Origin: Incurvaria masculella
Lineage: Eukaryota; Arthropoda; Insecta; Lepidoptera; Incurvariidae
DNA length: 64,000 nucleotides
Assembly (NCBI GenBank): GCA_946894095.1
Contig: OX335658.1
Location: forward strand, 15,429,001 to 15,493,000
Direction of reading: 5' to 3'
Under the pieces are notes generated by a model. It searched no databases and was not told where the DNA came from. It saw only the letters and a program-made list of their open reading frames with translations. Position 1 is the stretch's first letter. Every line of letters begins with the position of its first letter. Positions 10,406-20,045 of this stretch are shown piece after piece. Both the position numbers and the translations under genes were made by a program.

Positions 10406-12039
10406 TTTATAAGGCTTGTGACTAATTGGATCATGCGATCCATCATGTTGTCTAACATATTATTTATTATGTTTTGGAATTTGTCGAACATTACTTCTAG
10501 TACTTCGGCAACATTGTTCGGGTCCTTGATGTCTGTTTTTGGTCCTGCTGTGTTGTTTTGTTTTGTTGCTTGCGCATATGTTGTATTTGATTTTGCGTAC
10601 TTGTGGAAAGTGTAGTTCTTGCTTGGGTTGTTTTCCTGTACAGTTTCTGTTGGGTTGTTGTGGCAATATTTTTGTGGTAGGTTATTTATGTTTTCAGTGT
10701 CTTTGGTCTTTTTTGTCTTGTTTTTAGTAATCAGGTCTTTATAGTGTTTGTATTTTATACACCCTTTGTAACTTGCTGGATGTGTTTCTTGGCAATTTGC
10801 ACAAGTTGCCACTGTGTCTGGTCTTTTTAGACAGTCTGTTGTGGAGTGATCTCCTCCACATTTCACGCATCTAAATGGCCTGTTGCATTGGTTTTTGGCA
10901 TGTCCAAATCTCTGGCACCGTTTGCACTGAAGGATGTCTAGCTTTTTGTATGGTGCTTCAAATGAAATTTTTACATGGTTTACTCGATTTATTTTGAAGA
11001 TTTCCTTGTTGTTGTGTTTGGGCTCAAGGTCCACAAAAAATAAGGGTAGTGGTTGCTTTGTAGCTTTATGTTTTACATTAGTTATATGTCTGACTTCATG
11101 CCCCTGCTCGAAGAATTCTTGTTTTATAATTTCAGTGTCTTCTGATGAGTGCAGACCACGCAAAACTACTCGATAGGCTCTTTCACTTTTAAGTTTATAT
11201 GTGTAATGGCTAACATCATCCTCTATAAATTTAGCTCTTATGTTTTTATATGTCTCCACATCAGCTGGCATTATTTTGACTATATGACCGGACCTTAGGG
11301 TTGTCATAGTATATTTATCTGTATCCGTAATTGTGGTGAGAAGTTCTTTTAATTTTCTTATATCAATGACTCCCGTGACAAAAATGGGTTCTGGTTTTGG
11401 CGGTTTAGGCTCTTTTTGTGGTTTATCCTCTGGTTCCTCAATATTTCCTGATGCTAGAATTTCATATCTATTCTGTGTCGATACTGCATATGTTGTCTTG
11501 GTTAGTTTGCTATTTTTATTTGTTGATTCCGGGCTTGCTTCAGCCTTCCTTTTCTTAGGCTCCTGGTCATTTTGCCAGGGTTGGTTGTTTTTCGTTTGTT
11601 CATCGTTCAAATCGGGTGTATTTCCTTCTCTGTTAGGTTGATCTTCTTCACTTATTAGATTCTTTTTTTTTACTGGTGTTCCAAGTGAGTGACTCCTCGG
11701 GCGCGCAAACATGCTTTTATGAAATATTTGTTGTGACATCTTTGGGTTTTTGTTTTGTGTTTTGTTGTTTCCATTCATGCTGTTCTTACCAGCATCCAGA
11801 GCTACGTGTTCCTCGGTAATATTCTTCACGCTCTCCAGCCCGGGCACTGGAGGACGACGGTGGTCAGCCGGATTACGCGACGAGTTTTCTTGCGGCACAA
11901 AGTTGCCCCCCCCAGAATACGCGGGGCAGCCTGAGCTTTGCTCAGAGAGGGATTCCCCGGCATGGCCGGTACCCTCCTGGGGTAAATTCTCTTTGTTTGT
12001 GTCCATCATTCCTTTGGTCGTAGCTACCGAGGGTCCCAT
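10396..12039 (-). CDS. Jockey-like ORF1: Gag-like RNA-binding protein
   Basis: 547 codons, intact. The N-terminal 200 residues are polar and low-complexity, rich in Asn, Lys, Pro and Ser. Residues about 215-360 form the region that precedes the zinc knuckles in Jockey ORF1 proteins. Three CCHC-type knuckles follow at about 372-427: CKRCQRFGHAKNQC, CVKCGGDHSTTDC, and CANCQETHPASYKGC with its longer last spacing. The C-terminal 120 residues are Lys/Asn rich. The protein would bind element RNA and form the ribonucleoprotein. The start follows a run without nearby upstream in-frame ATGs and gives the usual family length. The stop at 10396-10398 overlaps the opening of ORF2 in another frame. Confidence 0.88.
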   Translation of the reverse strand: MGPSVATTKGMMDTNKENLPQEGTGHAGESLSEQSSGCPAYSGGGNFVPQENSSRNPADHRRPPVPGLESVKNITEEHVALDAGKNSMNGNNKTQNKNPKMSQQIFHKSMFARPRSHSLGTPVKKKNLISEEDQPNREGNTPDLNDEQTKNNQPWQNDQEPKKRKAEASPESTNKNSKLTKTTYAVSTQNRYEILASGNIEEPEDKPQKEPKPPKPEPIFVTGVIDIRKLKELLTTITDTDKYTMTTLRSGHIVKIMPADVETYKNIRAKFIEDDVSHYTYKLKSERAYRVVLRGLHSSEDTEIIKQEFFEQGHEVRHITNVKHKATKQPLPLFFVDLEPKHNNKEIFKINRVNHVKISFEAPYKKLDILQCKRCQRFGHAKNQCNRPFRCVKCGGDHSTTDCLKRPDTVATCANCQETHPASYKGCIKYKHYKDLITKNKTKKTKDTENINNLPQKYCHNNPTETVQENNPSKNYTFHKYAKSNTTYAQATKQNNTAGPKTDIKDPNNVAEVLEVMFDKFQNIINNMLDNMMDRMIQLVTSLIKHS

Positions 12040-12277
12040 GTCTCGGTACGGTTTTCATTCAGAGTTTCCTTCTCCTGGCCAACAGCTGCCCTCTTAGGCT
12101 GACGAGTGTTGCCTCCCGGGTTAATGATAACGGAGTTTTCCTTCTCCGGCCTTGATGGTCCGCGGGAAGTATTTTATTTCCTTCCAGCCCTCCAGTAAAC
12201 ACACACAGCGCACGCACCATGTGTGTGTACTGGCGAGCCCTCCCCTATCCGCCACCTGGGGAACGCGCTCTCTAGGG

Positions 12278-12315
12278 ATCTCAGCCACCCCGAGAGTATC
12301 TCAGCCACCCCGAGA
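12278..12315 (-). promoter_or_regulatory. Short tandem duplication in the Jockey-like 5' UTR
   Basis: ATCTCAGCCACCCCGAGA occurs twice, at 12278-12295 and 12298-12315, in the G/C-rich leader upstream of ORF1. Repeated leader units are common in non-LTR promoters. A regulatory role is inferred only. Confidence 0.4.
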
Positions 12316-12467
12316 CCCAGTAGTCTATCCAAATTTTGCCGCCCCTACCGAACTCTACAATTCGATACCCTAGTTCACAATCATGTAAGGTAATTACCAT
12401 TTATTTGTAAATGAACTTGTAACTTTATGATTTTTGCACTATCGTCCTAAATATATATAATATGTTA

Positions 12468-12597
12468 TGTAAACCCGTGAAGTTTCTTTGCGGGTTCTTC
12501 TTTACTGGGTTGATCGAATCCGCGAATCCTTGTGACGTAACTTGGTGTAGTTTGACTACCAAAAAGTTTAAATAAATGAAATGAAATGAAATGAAAC
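12468..12597 (+). repeat. LINE-type 3'-tail repeat (Rep-Q, copy 2)
   Basis: GTTGATCGAATCCGCG, TGTGACGTAACTTGG and TTTGACTACCAAAAAG are followed by a tandem GAAAT tail (about 12573-12594). Same unit as 6541-6670 and the same orientation. The tandem pentanucleotide tail points to a non-LTR element 3' end. Confidence 0.6.
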
Positions 12598-12679
12598 ACA
12601 ACCTCTGCCCCGTAATTAGTATGATTGTAAACTAGGTGATCTATGTTCACCTCCTAAATATTTTTTACAAACCAAAGAT

Positions 12680-12835
12680 TTAGGGCCGAGTGCACGAAAG
12701 GACAATAAATGTAAATACGTTGACGTCCGATTAAACACGTCACTTTGTATGGACAGTATGGAAGAAACTCTATGCGGTTCACTAAAAGTGACGTGTTTGA
12801 ACATTGATTAACTTGGCCGTCTCTTCTTGCAACCG
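12680..12835. repeat. Rep-N copy 1 (inverted-repeat core)
   Basis: Shares with 33868-34025 the order GAGTGCACGAAAGG, AAACACGTCACTTTGTA, GGACAGTATGGAAG, TCTATGCGGTTCACT, AAAGTGACGT and AACATTGATTAACT. The AAACACGTCACTTT and AAAGTGACGTGTTT parts are inverted copies around a 40-base centre. Probably a small non-autonomous element. Confidence 0.6.
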
Positions 12836-13154
12836 AGACTTAGTTCACGTTGCACAATATATCGTTTTAAGAAGGCAGAGGAAGGTACTGCACTATACGT
12901 ATTTTATTGTGTATTTGTTAGCTTTATTATGCTGAAGGTTTCGGATTGGGGTGTGAGAAAATAATGTTGTCCCTGAATTTGCCGCCCCTAAAATTTTCCT
13001 CCAGCCTACTCAGCCTGCTGGTAAATCCGCCACTGGACTATTAATCGAGGATTGTTCCGTCAGTCACTTCTTTTGTTGGATTAAAGTTTGAGATTATGAT
13101 TGTAAGTAATTGCAACAAGAACTATATTCGCACACATATTCACTTGTCGTCTAT
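12836..13154. other. Spacer with a fragment of a GCGGATTTACC-type repeat
   Basis: At 12965-13036, TTTGCCGCCCCTAAAATTTT and GGTAAATCCGCCACTGGA resemble the sequence flanking the Jockey-like insert at 7555-7586. No gene. Confidence 0.35.
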
Positions 13155-13330
13155 TCCAGAGGTCATAGCTTCGATAGCCGACCGGTTCATGCACCTCTTT
13201 CTTTTTCTGAGTTGGAAATGCGAGCTGGTCTTTCGAAAAACAGTAGGTTCCTTCCTCCTAATAGGGTATGGTGAAGCCCGCCGTGTTTTCTATCCAGCTC
13301 AATGTAGCCGTGCCCGGAAAGTTGTATGCG
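13155..13330 (+). repeat. Highly diverged SINE fragment
   Basis: Recognisable blocks in order: CCAGAGGTCATAGCT, CATGCACCTCTTTCTTTTTC, GTAGGTTCCTTCCTCCTA, GAAGCCCGCC and CCAGCTCAATGTAGCCGTG. Many substitutions and internal losses show an old copy. Confidence 0.5.
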
Positions 13331-13360
13331 CTTAGATCATATTAATATAATAATAATATA

Positions 13361-13500
13361 TAATCCCAATGCAATAGTACCAGTTTGGGGTGGTTCAACC
13401 CTACCACCTAATAGAGGAAGCCTATAATAGACCTACAGTTTCATATGTATTCCGATCCAGGGAAATAGCTCACGTCCATGAGAAACTGAAGTTATTAAAC
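13361..13500 (-). repeat. Diverged SINE fragment, opposite orientation
   Basis: CAATGCAATAGTACCA, CCCTACCACCTAATAG and GACCTACAGTTTCATATG mark the middle of the SINE body on the minus strand, directly after a plus-strand fragment. Confidence 0.5.
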
Positions 13501-14112
13501 TCATAAATAGAAAAAGTGGTGCAAGAATGGGGCGAGAGTTGATCCCTAAAGCTTATTAATATTACCAAACGTAAATATTAAAATAATGAAGATTAAAGTA
13601 TGTATGTCCTTTGATTGCAATCAACAATTATTTCGGAAAAGAAACAGGTGAATTCTGTATATGTTCAGCCGCCAAAATAATATTTTTCTTAAAAAAGACT
13701 TTGGAGACATTATTCCGGTTGGTAAAAAAATTAAAGAAAAAACATCTCGGTGAAAACAGGAAAAATATCAAGGAAACCAGATGGTAAATTGAGTCCCCTC
13801 GAATATGCATATTTTTTTACATTATCATTTTTAAAAATACCGGATGGTTGTTTTCCTCAACATTGATTGAAGAAGATTTCCAGAATGTTTTTTTTTTCAT
13901 GGCAATAGCGCGCAATCATGAAACTTCACTGATTTGAAGATGTTGCTTAATATTGAACTATAAGTTTTTTGTTGATAATAATTGATGACAAAACAAGCCT
14001 GGGAGTACCACTTAGGAGTACCACTGACTAGCCCACGAGGGAATAATGAGATTCAATATTAGCGCATGTGTGTATTTTATTCTTATTTATGAAAGTAGAC
14101 ACATTTTATACT
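13501..14112. other. AT-rich intergenic, nothing recognised
   Basis: No gene or repeat end recognised. Confidence 0.4.
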
Positions 14113-14520
14113 CACGGCTCGTAGCCTAGTGGGACGGCGACTTGCCTAGCATACCAGAGGTCTGGGTTCAAATCATCGCATGCACCACTTTCTTTCTCAT
14201 TCCCACTTGGATAAGTGCATTTCGTCACGAAATGCTGCTCCATGGTTCGGAATACATGTAAAACTGTAGGTCCCCTTTCCCTACTAGGTAGTAGGGCTTA
14301 AGTCCGCCCGGGTTGGTTCCATCGCATTGGATGAAAAGATGTTCGAAGCGGCAATGAAAAATTGACCGTGTTTTCAATCTAGTCCGATGTAGCCTTGCTC
14401 TTAAAGGTAGGGTCCTGGCATGGCACTTAATTCCTTCGGGAATGTGGTGTATTGGTCTAATATCATAACGGTGGTTGTGTGGTATTAGCCATGCACATCA
14501 GGTTGCATAAATAAAAATAA
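14113..14520 (+). mobile_element. SINE with tRNA-like head, near full length
   Basis: The head reads GGCTCGTAGCCTAGTGGG, with an A-box match TAGCCTAGTGG. About 30 bases on comes GGGTTCAAATC as a B box. These are the internal RNA polymerase III promoter boxes of a tRNA gene. The body and A-rich end follow (to about 14520). This is the type of copy that defines the family. Confidence 0.8.
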
Positions 14521-14923
14521 ACAAATTGCGAGACCAGGTATCTTTTTTTGAATTTAGGAAAATTTATTAACAACTTATATTGTATGTATGCTTTCATTTA
14601 AAATTAAACTAACCAAAATGTTAGTAGTTCAAATGTATTGAAACAACATTGGCTTCTAGCGGCTCGGTTTAACATGACATACCTAATATATCACCTCACT
14701 GCCCACCCCTTAATTAGATCATAAAAAATCACTCGGTGAAAACTTAAATTACTAAAGATAAATCAAAGAAATACAAAATTAGTAAATTTAAACAGGTGAT
14801 TAGAACATTGAATCCATGGAGCATGGATTCAATGTTCTCCAAATTAATTTGTCGTAAACACGTAAAAATTAGGTGCAAACATATTTTGGTGCATACCCTG
14901 ACCTTAAACTGATTACCGTTTAA
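14521..14923. other. AT-rich spacer
   Basis: A short palindrome at about 14805-14840 (AACATTGAATCCATGGA / CATGGATTCAATGTT) is the only structure noticed. From about 14885 the sequence is homologous to the 3' flank of the second SDR gene (from about 26800). Confidence 0.4.
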
Positions 14924-15284
14924 GGATGTTCCGACCCAAACAATATTTTTTTTACACAGAACGCAAAAAGAATTGCACTTTAAGGCACGAATTCGTCAAA
15001 AATATTAAATATAGCCATAGTAGTTGCAGCGAAAACATATTCACAATTTCAGGTTTAATGGTTTCGTTGTAATTGGCAATTCGGAGTTTTACACCGTTAG
15101 ATGGCGCTGTTAAATAAAAATCGTATTTAAATAAATTGTAACAAAACCAATAATCCTGAAATTGTGAAATTGTTTTCGCTGCAAGTAATATGACTATATT
15201 AAACTTTTATTATTAATTCGTGGCTTAAAGTGCAATACTTTTTGCGTTATGTGTGCAAACAACTTTATATGGGTCGGAACAGCC
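14924..15284. mobile_element. TTAA-type MITE with long inverted repeats (element F)
   Basis: The ends GGATGTTCCGACCCA and TGGGTCGGAACAGCC are flanked by TTAA at 14920-14923 and 15285-15288. Complementary arms run about 130 bp inward, including AACGCAAAAAG, TTGCACTTTAAG and the GCAGCGAAAAC/GTTTTCGCTGC pair. It is absent from the homologous position beside the paralogous SDR gene (about 26827-26850, GATTACCATTTTACAGTTTC). That gives direct evidence for an insertion after the duplication, or a loss on the other side. It contains one AGATGGCGC motif (15098-15110). Confidence 0.85.
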
Positions 15285-15323
15285 TTAACTGTTTCACCCC
15301 TATGCGTTAACACGCTTTCATTG

Positions 15324-15329
15324 TTTATT
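15324..15329 (-). terminator. Polyadenylation signal of the first SDR gene
   Basis: AATAAA on the minus strand, about 30 bases after the stop codon. At the matching position beside the second SDR gene the motif reads AATACA, so that gene may use a weaker or different site. Confidence 0.5.
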
Positions 15330-15359
15330 GCGACTGAGCTATAATTTTGAAACACCTCT

Positions 15360-16307
15360 TTAATCACTCAAACCGACCACTTTTTCAGATAACCTCCACA
15401 GTTTACCCGCCAAATCAACGTCCCTCGCCCGCCACGACTTCCACGCAACACGGCAATCGGAAAAGTATTTCCCACTGACGCCTTCACAATCGGGAGAAAC
15501 CGCACAGTAAATGCTCGTCTGGGCGCCTTCCCACACATTTTTCAAGAACAGCCTATTCCATAGCGCAGTGTTGGCCCTCATTATGCAGTTGGTGTTCCTA
15601 AATAGATCCGTGTAAATCGCCCCCGGGTGCAAGCTGTTGGACGTGACGCCGCTGCCGTGAAGTCTTCTGCTGAGCTCATCGCTGAACAAAACATTGCACA
15701 GTTTGGTGTTAAAGTAAAGGACAATATCGAAATAATATCCTTCAAGATTAATTTTATCCAAATTGACTCTGCCGAAGTGATGTATCGCAGACGAGACGTT
15801 GACGACGCGGCTGGGCGCAGAGCGTTTTAATATCGGCAGCAGTAAATTCGTGAGAAGGAACGGGCCGAAGTGATTGATTTGCATTTCAATGAGGATTCCA
15901 TCTTGTGTTTTTCGATTTCCGAGTGACATTACTCCTGCGTTGTTGATTAGAACATCGAGGCGTCGCTCAGTGCCGAGGATATCTTCAGCGAAGTTCCTGA
16001 TGGATTGAAGAGATGCCAAATCCAAGTTTTTGTAAACGACGTTGCTCGATCCTGTTTCCCGGATGATTTTGTCTCTGGCTGCTATGCCCCTTTGTTCATT
16101 TCGGCACGCGAGAATGACCCTGGCTTCTCGTCTTGCTAAGTCTTTCGCAGTTTCAAATCCGATTCCCCTGTTGGCCCCGGTGACTATCACAACTTTTCCA
16201 GTTAGCTTCACATCTGACTTGCATATTCCACACGACCATATTTGATACAGTTTTAACAACACTATAATGATCACTGCGTAGATGTAAATATTCTCCTGGT
16301 ACCACAT
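15360..16307 (-). CDS. Short-chain dehydrogenase/reductase, retinol dehydrogenase 11-14-like
   Basis: 315 residues in one exon. Residues about 6-22 are a hydrophobic membrane anchor (IYIYAVIIIVLLKLYQ), as in microsomal retinol dehydrogenases. The Rossmann fold has TGANRGIG at 43-50, an NLDLAS segment near 94-99 and NNAG at 122-125. The catalytic set is Ser172/173 in NVSS, Tyr198 and Lys202 in YFNTK, with HPG at 227-229. All key residues are present, so an active NADP(H)-dependent oxidoreductase on a retinoid or other lipophilic alcohol or aldehyde is likely; the substrate cannot be told. The start matches the MWY start of the paralogue at 26901-27869. An AATAAA signal lies about 30 bases past the stop. 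The lack of introns may be original or may reflect retroposition; flank similarity to the paralogue argues that the present pair arose by DNA duplication. Confidence 0.9.
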   Translation of the reverse strand: MWYQENIYIYAVIIIVLLKLYQIWSCGICKSDVKLTGKVVIVTGANRGIGFETAKDLARREARVILACRNEQRGIAARDKIIRETGSSNVVYKNLDLASLQSIRNFAEDILGTERRLDVLINNAGVMSLGNRKTQDGILIEMQINHFGPFLLTNLLLPILKRSAPSRVVNVSSAIHHFGRVNLDKINLEGYYFDIVLYFNTKLCNVLFSDELSRRLHGSGVTSNSLHPGAIYTDLFRNTNCIMRANTALWNRLFLKNVWEGAQTSIYCAVSPDCEGVSGKYFSDCRVAWKSWRARDVDLAGKLWRLSEKVVGLSD

Positions 16308-16470
16308 GATTTTAAAATTAACTTATTTCGGTTCAGATAACGCGTAAGGTGAACGTGAGTAGCACCACACGACTGGTTGTGTTGCGAGGACTGAATGTCT
16401 ATACCGAAGTTATGAATGTGCGGATGGCTTGATTTTCTAAACCGGTCCGGGGAAATGATCATGACTCAGT
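16308..16470 (-). promoter_or_regulatory. Upstream region shared with the paralogous SDR gene
   Basis: CACACGACTGGTTGTG, a GTTATGAATGTGCGGAT-like block and AAACCGGTCCGGGGAA correspond in order to blocks upstream of the second SDR gene (about 27985-28065). This conserved upstream segment probably holds the promoter. No TATA box was confidently assigned. Confidence 0.4.
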
Positions 16471-16826
16471 GAAAGTTAATTACGCTAGGTGGCACCTTGT
16501 GTTTAGCATAGATTAGTAAGTTGGAACACATCATGATTAATTGCGAAGGTATTACGTATGTAAGAACGTTTAAAGAGTTAGGGACGCCCGACTGACCATA
16601 CACGGGTAACGGCGTAACATAGCGTAACATAGGCGGGGAGGAATCAGGTCTGGGAAGTGTGACTCGGGATTCACAAGGAAGATTGTGAAAGAACGTAGGC
16701 AAGTGAAATTTTATTCAAAACATTAAAGCTTACCGTATTTTGATAACTGATTTATATTTATGTAATAAATGCAATCAACTTTTATAATTTGATATTTTCA
16801 GGTTCTTATATTGATCAGGTTTTGTC
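16471..16826. other. Intergenic, nothing recognised
   Basis: No gene or recognised repeat; AT-rich toward the right. Confidence 0.4.
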
Positions 16827-17213
16827 AGCCTCAGTGGCCCAGTGGCGCGACACTTCGGCGATCGCTCTCCGAAGTTAAGCAACGCTGGGTCCGGTCTGGT
16901 CTTGGATGGGTGACCATTCGACCGTTGAGAGAGGCTGGCCGTGGTTCGGATTCCACGTTACGCTTTAGGTCCCCTTCCTTACTTACTAGGTGGTAGGGTT
17001 TATCCCGCCCGGGTTGGTACCATCGCATTGGATGAACGATGGTCGAAGCGGCAATGAAAATTGTCCGTGTTTTCCATCCAGTTCAATGTAGCCGTGCAAT
17101 ATAAGGAAGGTTCTGGCATGGCACCTAGTTCCCATGTGGTGTGTTGGGCTAATACCATGACAGAACTTGTGGTATTAGCCATCCATGTCCAGTCACATAA
17201 AAAAAAAAAAAAA
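16827..17213 (+). mobile_element. SINE with 5S-rRNA-derived head, near full length
   Basis: The first about 100 bases resemble a 5S rRNA gene: GATCGCTCTCCGAAGTTAAG, then CAACGCTGGGTCCGG, then CTTGGATGGGTGACCATTCG. They keep the A-box, intermediate and C-box region of the internal 5S promoter. From about 16940 (GTGGTTCGGATTCCA) the sequence is the body also found behind tRNA-like heads. It ends with a 15-base A run at 17199-17213. It is too diverged and too long to be a functional 5S gene. Confidence 0.85.
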
Positions 17214-17284
17214 CATTTGTTTGGGTTCCAGTACGGGCCAATGCATTTCTTACCGTGCATGTCGTAAGGGCCAACTAAGGTTTA

Positions 17285-17400
17285 ACGTTAAACTGCAGAT
17301 CCCCTTCATTACTAACTCGGTGGTAGGGTTAAGGGTTAGACCCATCGCATTTAATGAACGATGGTTGAAGCGGCAATTAAAATTGTTAATGTTTTCCGAC
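17285..17400 (+). repeat. SINE body fragment
   Basis: AACTGCAGATCCCCTTCATT, GGTGGTAGGGTTAAG, CGATGGTTGAAGCGGCAAT and GTTTTCC give the central body. Head and tail are missing. Confidence 0.5.
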
Positions 17401-17430
17401 CTTTTTCAAGACTTTCTTTACATATATTGC

Positions 17431-17578
17431 ACAGATCCATTGAACTGGGTGGAAGACAAGGTAAATTTTCATCGCCGCTTAGAACATAGTTCATTTTATG
17501 CGATGGTATGATGGTTCCAACTCGGCCGGAATTAACCCTATGACCTTAGTACGTAAAAAGGGGACCTACAGTTATACA
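17431..17578 (-). repeat. SINE body fragment in opposite orientation
   Basis: CATTGAACTGGGTGGAA, ATGCGATGGTATGATGG and GGGGACCTACAGTTATACA are the reverse complement of the SINE centre. Together with the preceding fragment they form a small inverted pair. Confidence 0.5.
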
Positions 17579-17582
17579 CATA

Positions 17583-17790
17583 CCAACCACACGAACCAAT
17601 TACGGCAAAAGAAATATTCTGTTCGAAGGAGTCCAAATCTACAATAATCTGCCAAGTAATATAAAAAATTCGGAATCACATTTTTTTTTTAAAAGGCTGC
17701 TAAATTGTACTTTCAGAATAATTAGATATCAACATTCTCTCAAAATATTTATTGGTTCATACAACATAACTTACTTACTTACTTATGGTC
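17583..17790 (+). pseudogene. 5'-truncated LINE: last codons of ORF2 and 3' tail
   Basis: An open frame encodes TRTNYGKRNILFEGVQIYNN followed by LPSNIKNSESHFFFKRLL. This is the typical C-terminal end of a non-LTR retrotransposon ORF2 (the YNxLP block). The frame ends in a tandem CTTA tail at about 17771-17787. The rest of the element is missing. Confidence 0.6.
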
Positions 17791-18756
17791 AGGTTTTATC
17801 AAAATGACCATGACTCCTTTGAGTGTTTTTAGATATTTCTTATAGATTAGTACATGGAGGTGAAGAAATAACAGGAGAACGAATGGAACTAAAAAATGGC
17901 CTTATCACAATTGTGCCGCGGGGGGCATGTCATCTTGACAGAACCTGCGGCCATTTTAGTCTTGCGTCGCTAGCTGTCGCGGACGAGTTTGACGTAAGAT
18001 CGAATTGTAATTGAATATGCCGTCGTGCATTGTAAAATTGACGAGACATAAAAAACATTCAGGAATATCATATTACCTGTAAGTATACGCTAAATATTCG
18101 AAATAGTGGATATTTCACTTGAAAACATTTCTATGGGGATGGTGTTATGCCATCAATCAACACAAACTCAAAATAATCTCAATTCGCTACCTATTTTCAT
18201 TTCTTTGCAGAATTCCTCTAATTAACCAGAAATAGATATTATATAGCATGCAATTAGTATGTCTGTCTGTGTATTGAAATGTCTACTGCTGGATTTATGC
18301 TTACCCATAGAAATACTTCTTAAATTATATTTTATGCTATTTGCATGAACCAGCCTAAAATAAAACTCTTACTTGAATATACATAAGTCTGAATATGCGC
18401 GATAAAATGTTGACCTAATATATTTTTTTACAAAAAAGTTGTACCTTATATTGATAATATACTGAATCTAGCATTATGAAATGATATTTGACGAATATTT
18501 AAAAGATAATTGCGTATTTGTAGCAAACAGTGCCAACTTATTTTGGTAAAAATTTTGAAAAATTTGGCTTCCATCATTAAGACAAAATATAATAAAAATA
18601 CGCTTATGAAAAGCCATTGAGGACTTGAGTGGGCACTCTGCTTGGAGCACTCAAATAACGCAAGTCTATACGATATTTACGTAAAGTTCAAGGTCAAGAT
18701 AATTACGTAAAGTTAGTACCTGAAAAGAGTGCGCCTGTACCGGAATCACCAACCAA
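17791..18756. other. AT-rich intergenic
   Basis: Near 17890-17965, AAAAATGGCC and GGCCATTTT form a loose inverted pair around a G/C-rich loop. No gene recognised. Confidence 0.4.
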
Positions 18757-19070
18757 AAAACCGGCCAAGTGCGAGTCGGACTCGTACACGAAGTGTTCCG
18801 TACCATCTTACATGATTTCACCCAAAAAATCACGTAAGGGCGCTCCCCCTTTAATTTTTAATATTTCAAAATGTTTGCTATTTGTTGTTATAGCGGCCAT
18901 AAATATACACAATCTGTGAAAATTTCAACTATTTACCTATTATTGTTAATGAGATACAGCCCTGTAATAGAAGGCCGGACGGAGGGACAGACGGGTGGAT
19001 GGATGGACGGACAGCAAAGGCTTAGTATTGGGGTTTCGTTGGCACCCTTTGCGTACGGAACCGTAATAAA
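18757..19070 (+). repeat. Rep-A copy
   Basis: AACCGGCCAAGTGCGAGTCG, GTTGTTATAGCGGCCAT, AGATACAGCCCTGTAATAG, a run of GGACGGA units and ACCCTTTGCGTACGGAACCG in the family order. Confidence 0.8.
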
Positions 19071-19071
19071 A

Positions 19072-19184
19072 CCGAATTCAAACACTAAGAAGTGGAAAAT
19101 AACACCCATTTTTGGGTCGGTGACATATTGGTGTTATTCTTTGGTTCGGGTATTTTCCACTTTTTAGTGTTTGATGTCGGTTAA
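19072..19184. repeat. Foldback element with about 32-bp arms
   Basis: CAAACACTAAGAAGTGGAAA on the left pairs with TTTCCACTTTTTAGTGTTTG on the right, and AACCGA pairs with TCGGTT at the outer edges. The loop is about 48 bases. It directly follows a Rep-A copy. Confidence 0.7.
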
Positions 19185-19967
19185 AAACTAAAACTATACT
19201 TATGTTGATTTATTGATTGATTTGAATTAAGGCCTCTCTGTCCTATTTTTAGACAATTTTGCCAGTGTCCAGTTAGGCTTAAATACGGGATTAGTGCTAC
19301 ATTGGCGCATTTAACAGAGAATGCATTTCACACACTTACGTATATTTGTTAGTCATTGTCTTTTCTCGCTATAAATTCTGATGAAACAGCATTTCTTCCG
19401 AATAAATCTTTGAATTGAGCCATTGAGGACCTAACTAGCTTCAAATTCAATTGTCGCTGAAACTCAAATTAATGAAATAACGGTAAAGTCGTATCCAATA
19501 GATACAGAAAATTATCGAATTCAGGCAGTTTACATACTTTACATAATTGTTTAATAAAAAAACCGAAGTCACAAACCCAATATACATAGGCTATGTAATC
19601 GCCTAAATTTATTTTTATATTTGGAGATTCTCTTTCATTATTTTCTAATTACGATGTGTTACATATACATATAAGAACATGCAAATAAAACGCCTTTTCA
19701 AAATATTTGTTTGTAATTCACTATTTCAGAAAAGTAATTACGAACAACAATTTACAAATGGATCCATCGACGGTGATGTTTTCATCCTGCTCAGCGCCGC
19801 GGCATTACCCCCAGCTTCACATGCCACCACGTTGCTCTAATGAGCAATATTTTTGCTAATTTTTGCAACCAAATTATTTGTTGGCTATGGTTTGCATAAC
19901 ATCTTTCTAACTCATGTAGTTTTCAATGGGTTTGACGGCCGGAATCGGCCAGTATTTATTAGATACT
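19185..19967. other. AT-rich intergenic
   Basis: No gene. A short G/C-rich island near 19770-19840 has no recognised content. Confidence 0.4.
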
Positions 19968-20010
19968 AGCTGCGGTACCCGGCTCCGCTCGGGTTAGTGT
20001 CGGCTAAATT
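19968..20010 (+). repeat. Rep-L, left part, cut by the CR1-like insertion
   Basis: ACTAGCTGCGGTACCCGGCT and CCGCTCGGGTTAGTGTCGG match the starts at 33571 and 44615. The match stops at ATTATTTC, where the pentanucleotide tail of the LINE begins. The continuation (ATGGATAAAAAAAAGCCCAC) reappears at about 25609. Confidence 0.65.
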
Positions 20011-20045
20011 ATTTCAAATCAAATCAAATCAAATCAAATCAAATC
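20011..20045 (-). repeat. Tandem GATTT 3' tail of the CR1-like LINE
   Basis: About seven AAATC units on the plus strand (GATTT on the minus strand) sit at the 3' end of the element. Such tails are used in target-primed reverse transcription of CR1/L2-like elements. Confidence 0.8.

Larger units (their letters stand above)
7587..12375 (-). mobile_element. Jockey-like non-LTR retrotransposon, nearly full length
   Basis: On the minus strand the order is: CpG-rich 5' UTR (about 12375-12040), ORF1 with zinc knuckles, an overlapping ORF2 with endonuclease and reverse transcriptase, a short 3' UTR, and a poly-A tail (T run at 7587-7604 on the plus strand). The layout and zinc-knuckle pattern fit the Jockey clade. 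ORF2 carries two in-frame stops, so this copy is dead in its current form but recently decayed. The 5' boundary is not certain. ATTTTCCGCC next to the tail resembles ATTTTGCCGCC near 12335, so the true 5' end could be near 12330, with that segment as an imperfect target duplication. Confidence 0.9.

Noticed and set aside
16827..16940. A functional 5S rRNA gene
   Set aside because: The sequence is fused to a SINE body with poly-A and is too diverged from 5S to fold fully.
18871..19167. 98-codon plus-strand frame
   Set aside because: It runs through a Rep-A copy including its GGACGGA run and into the foldback behind it.
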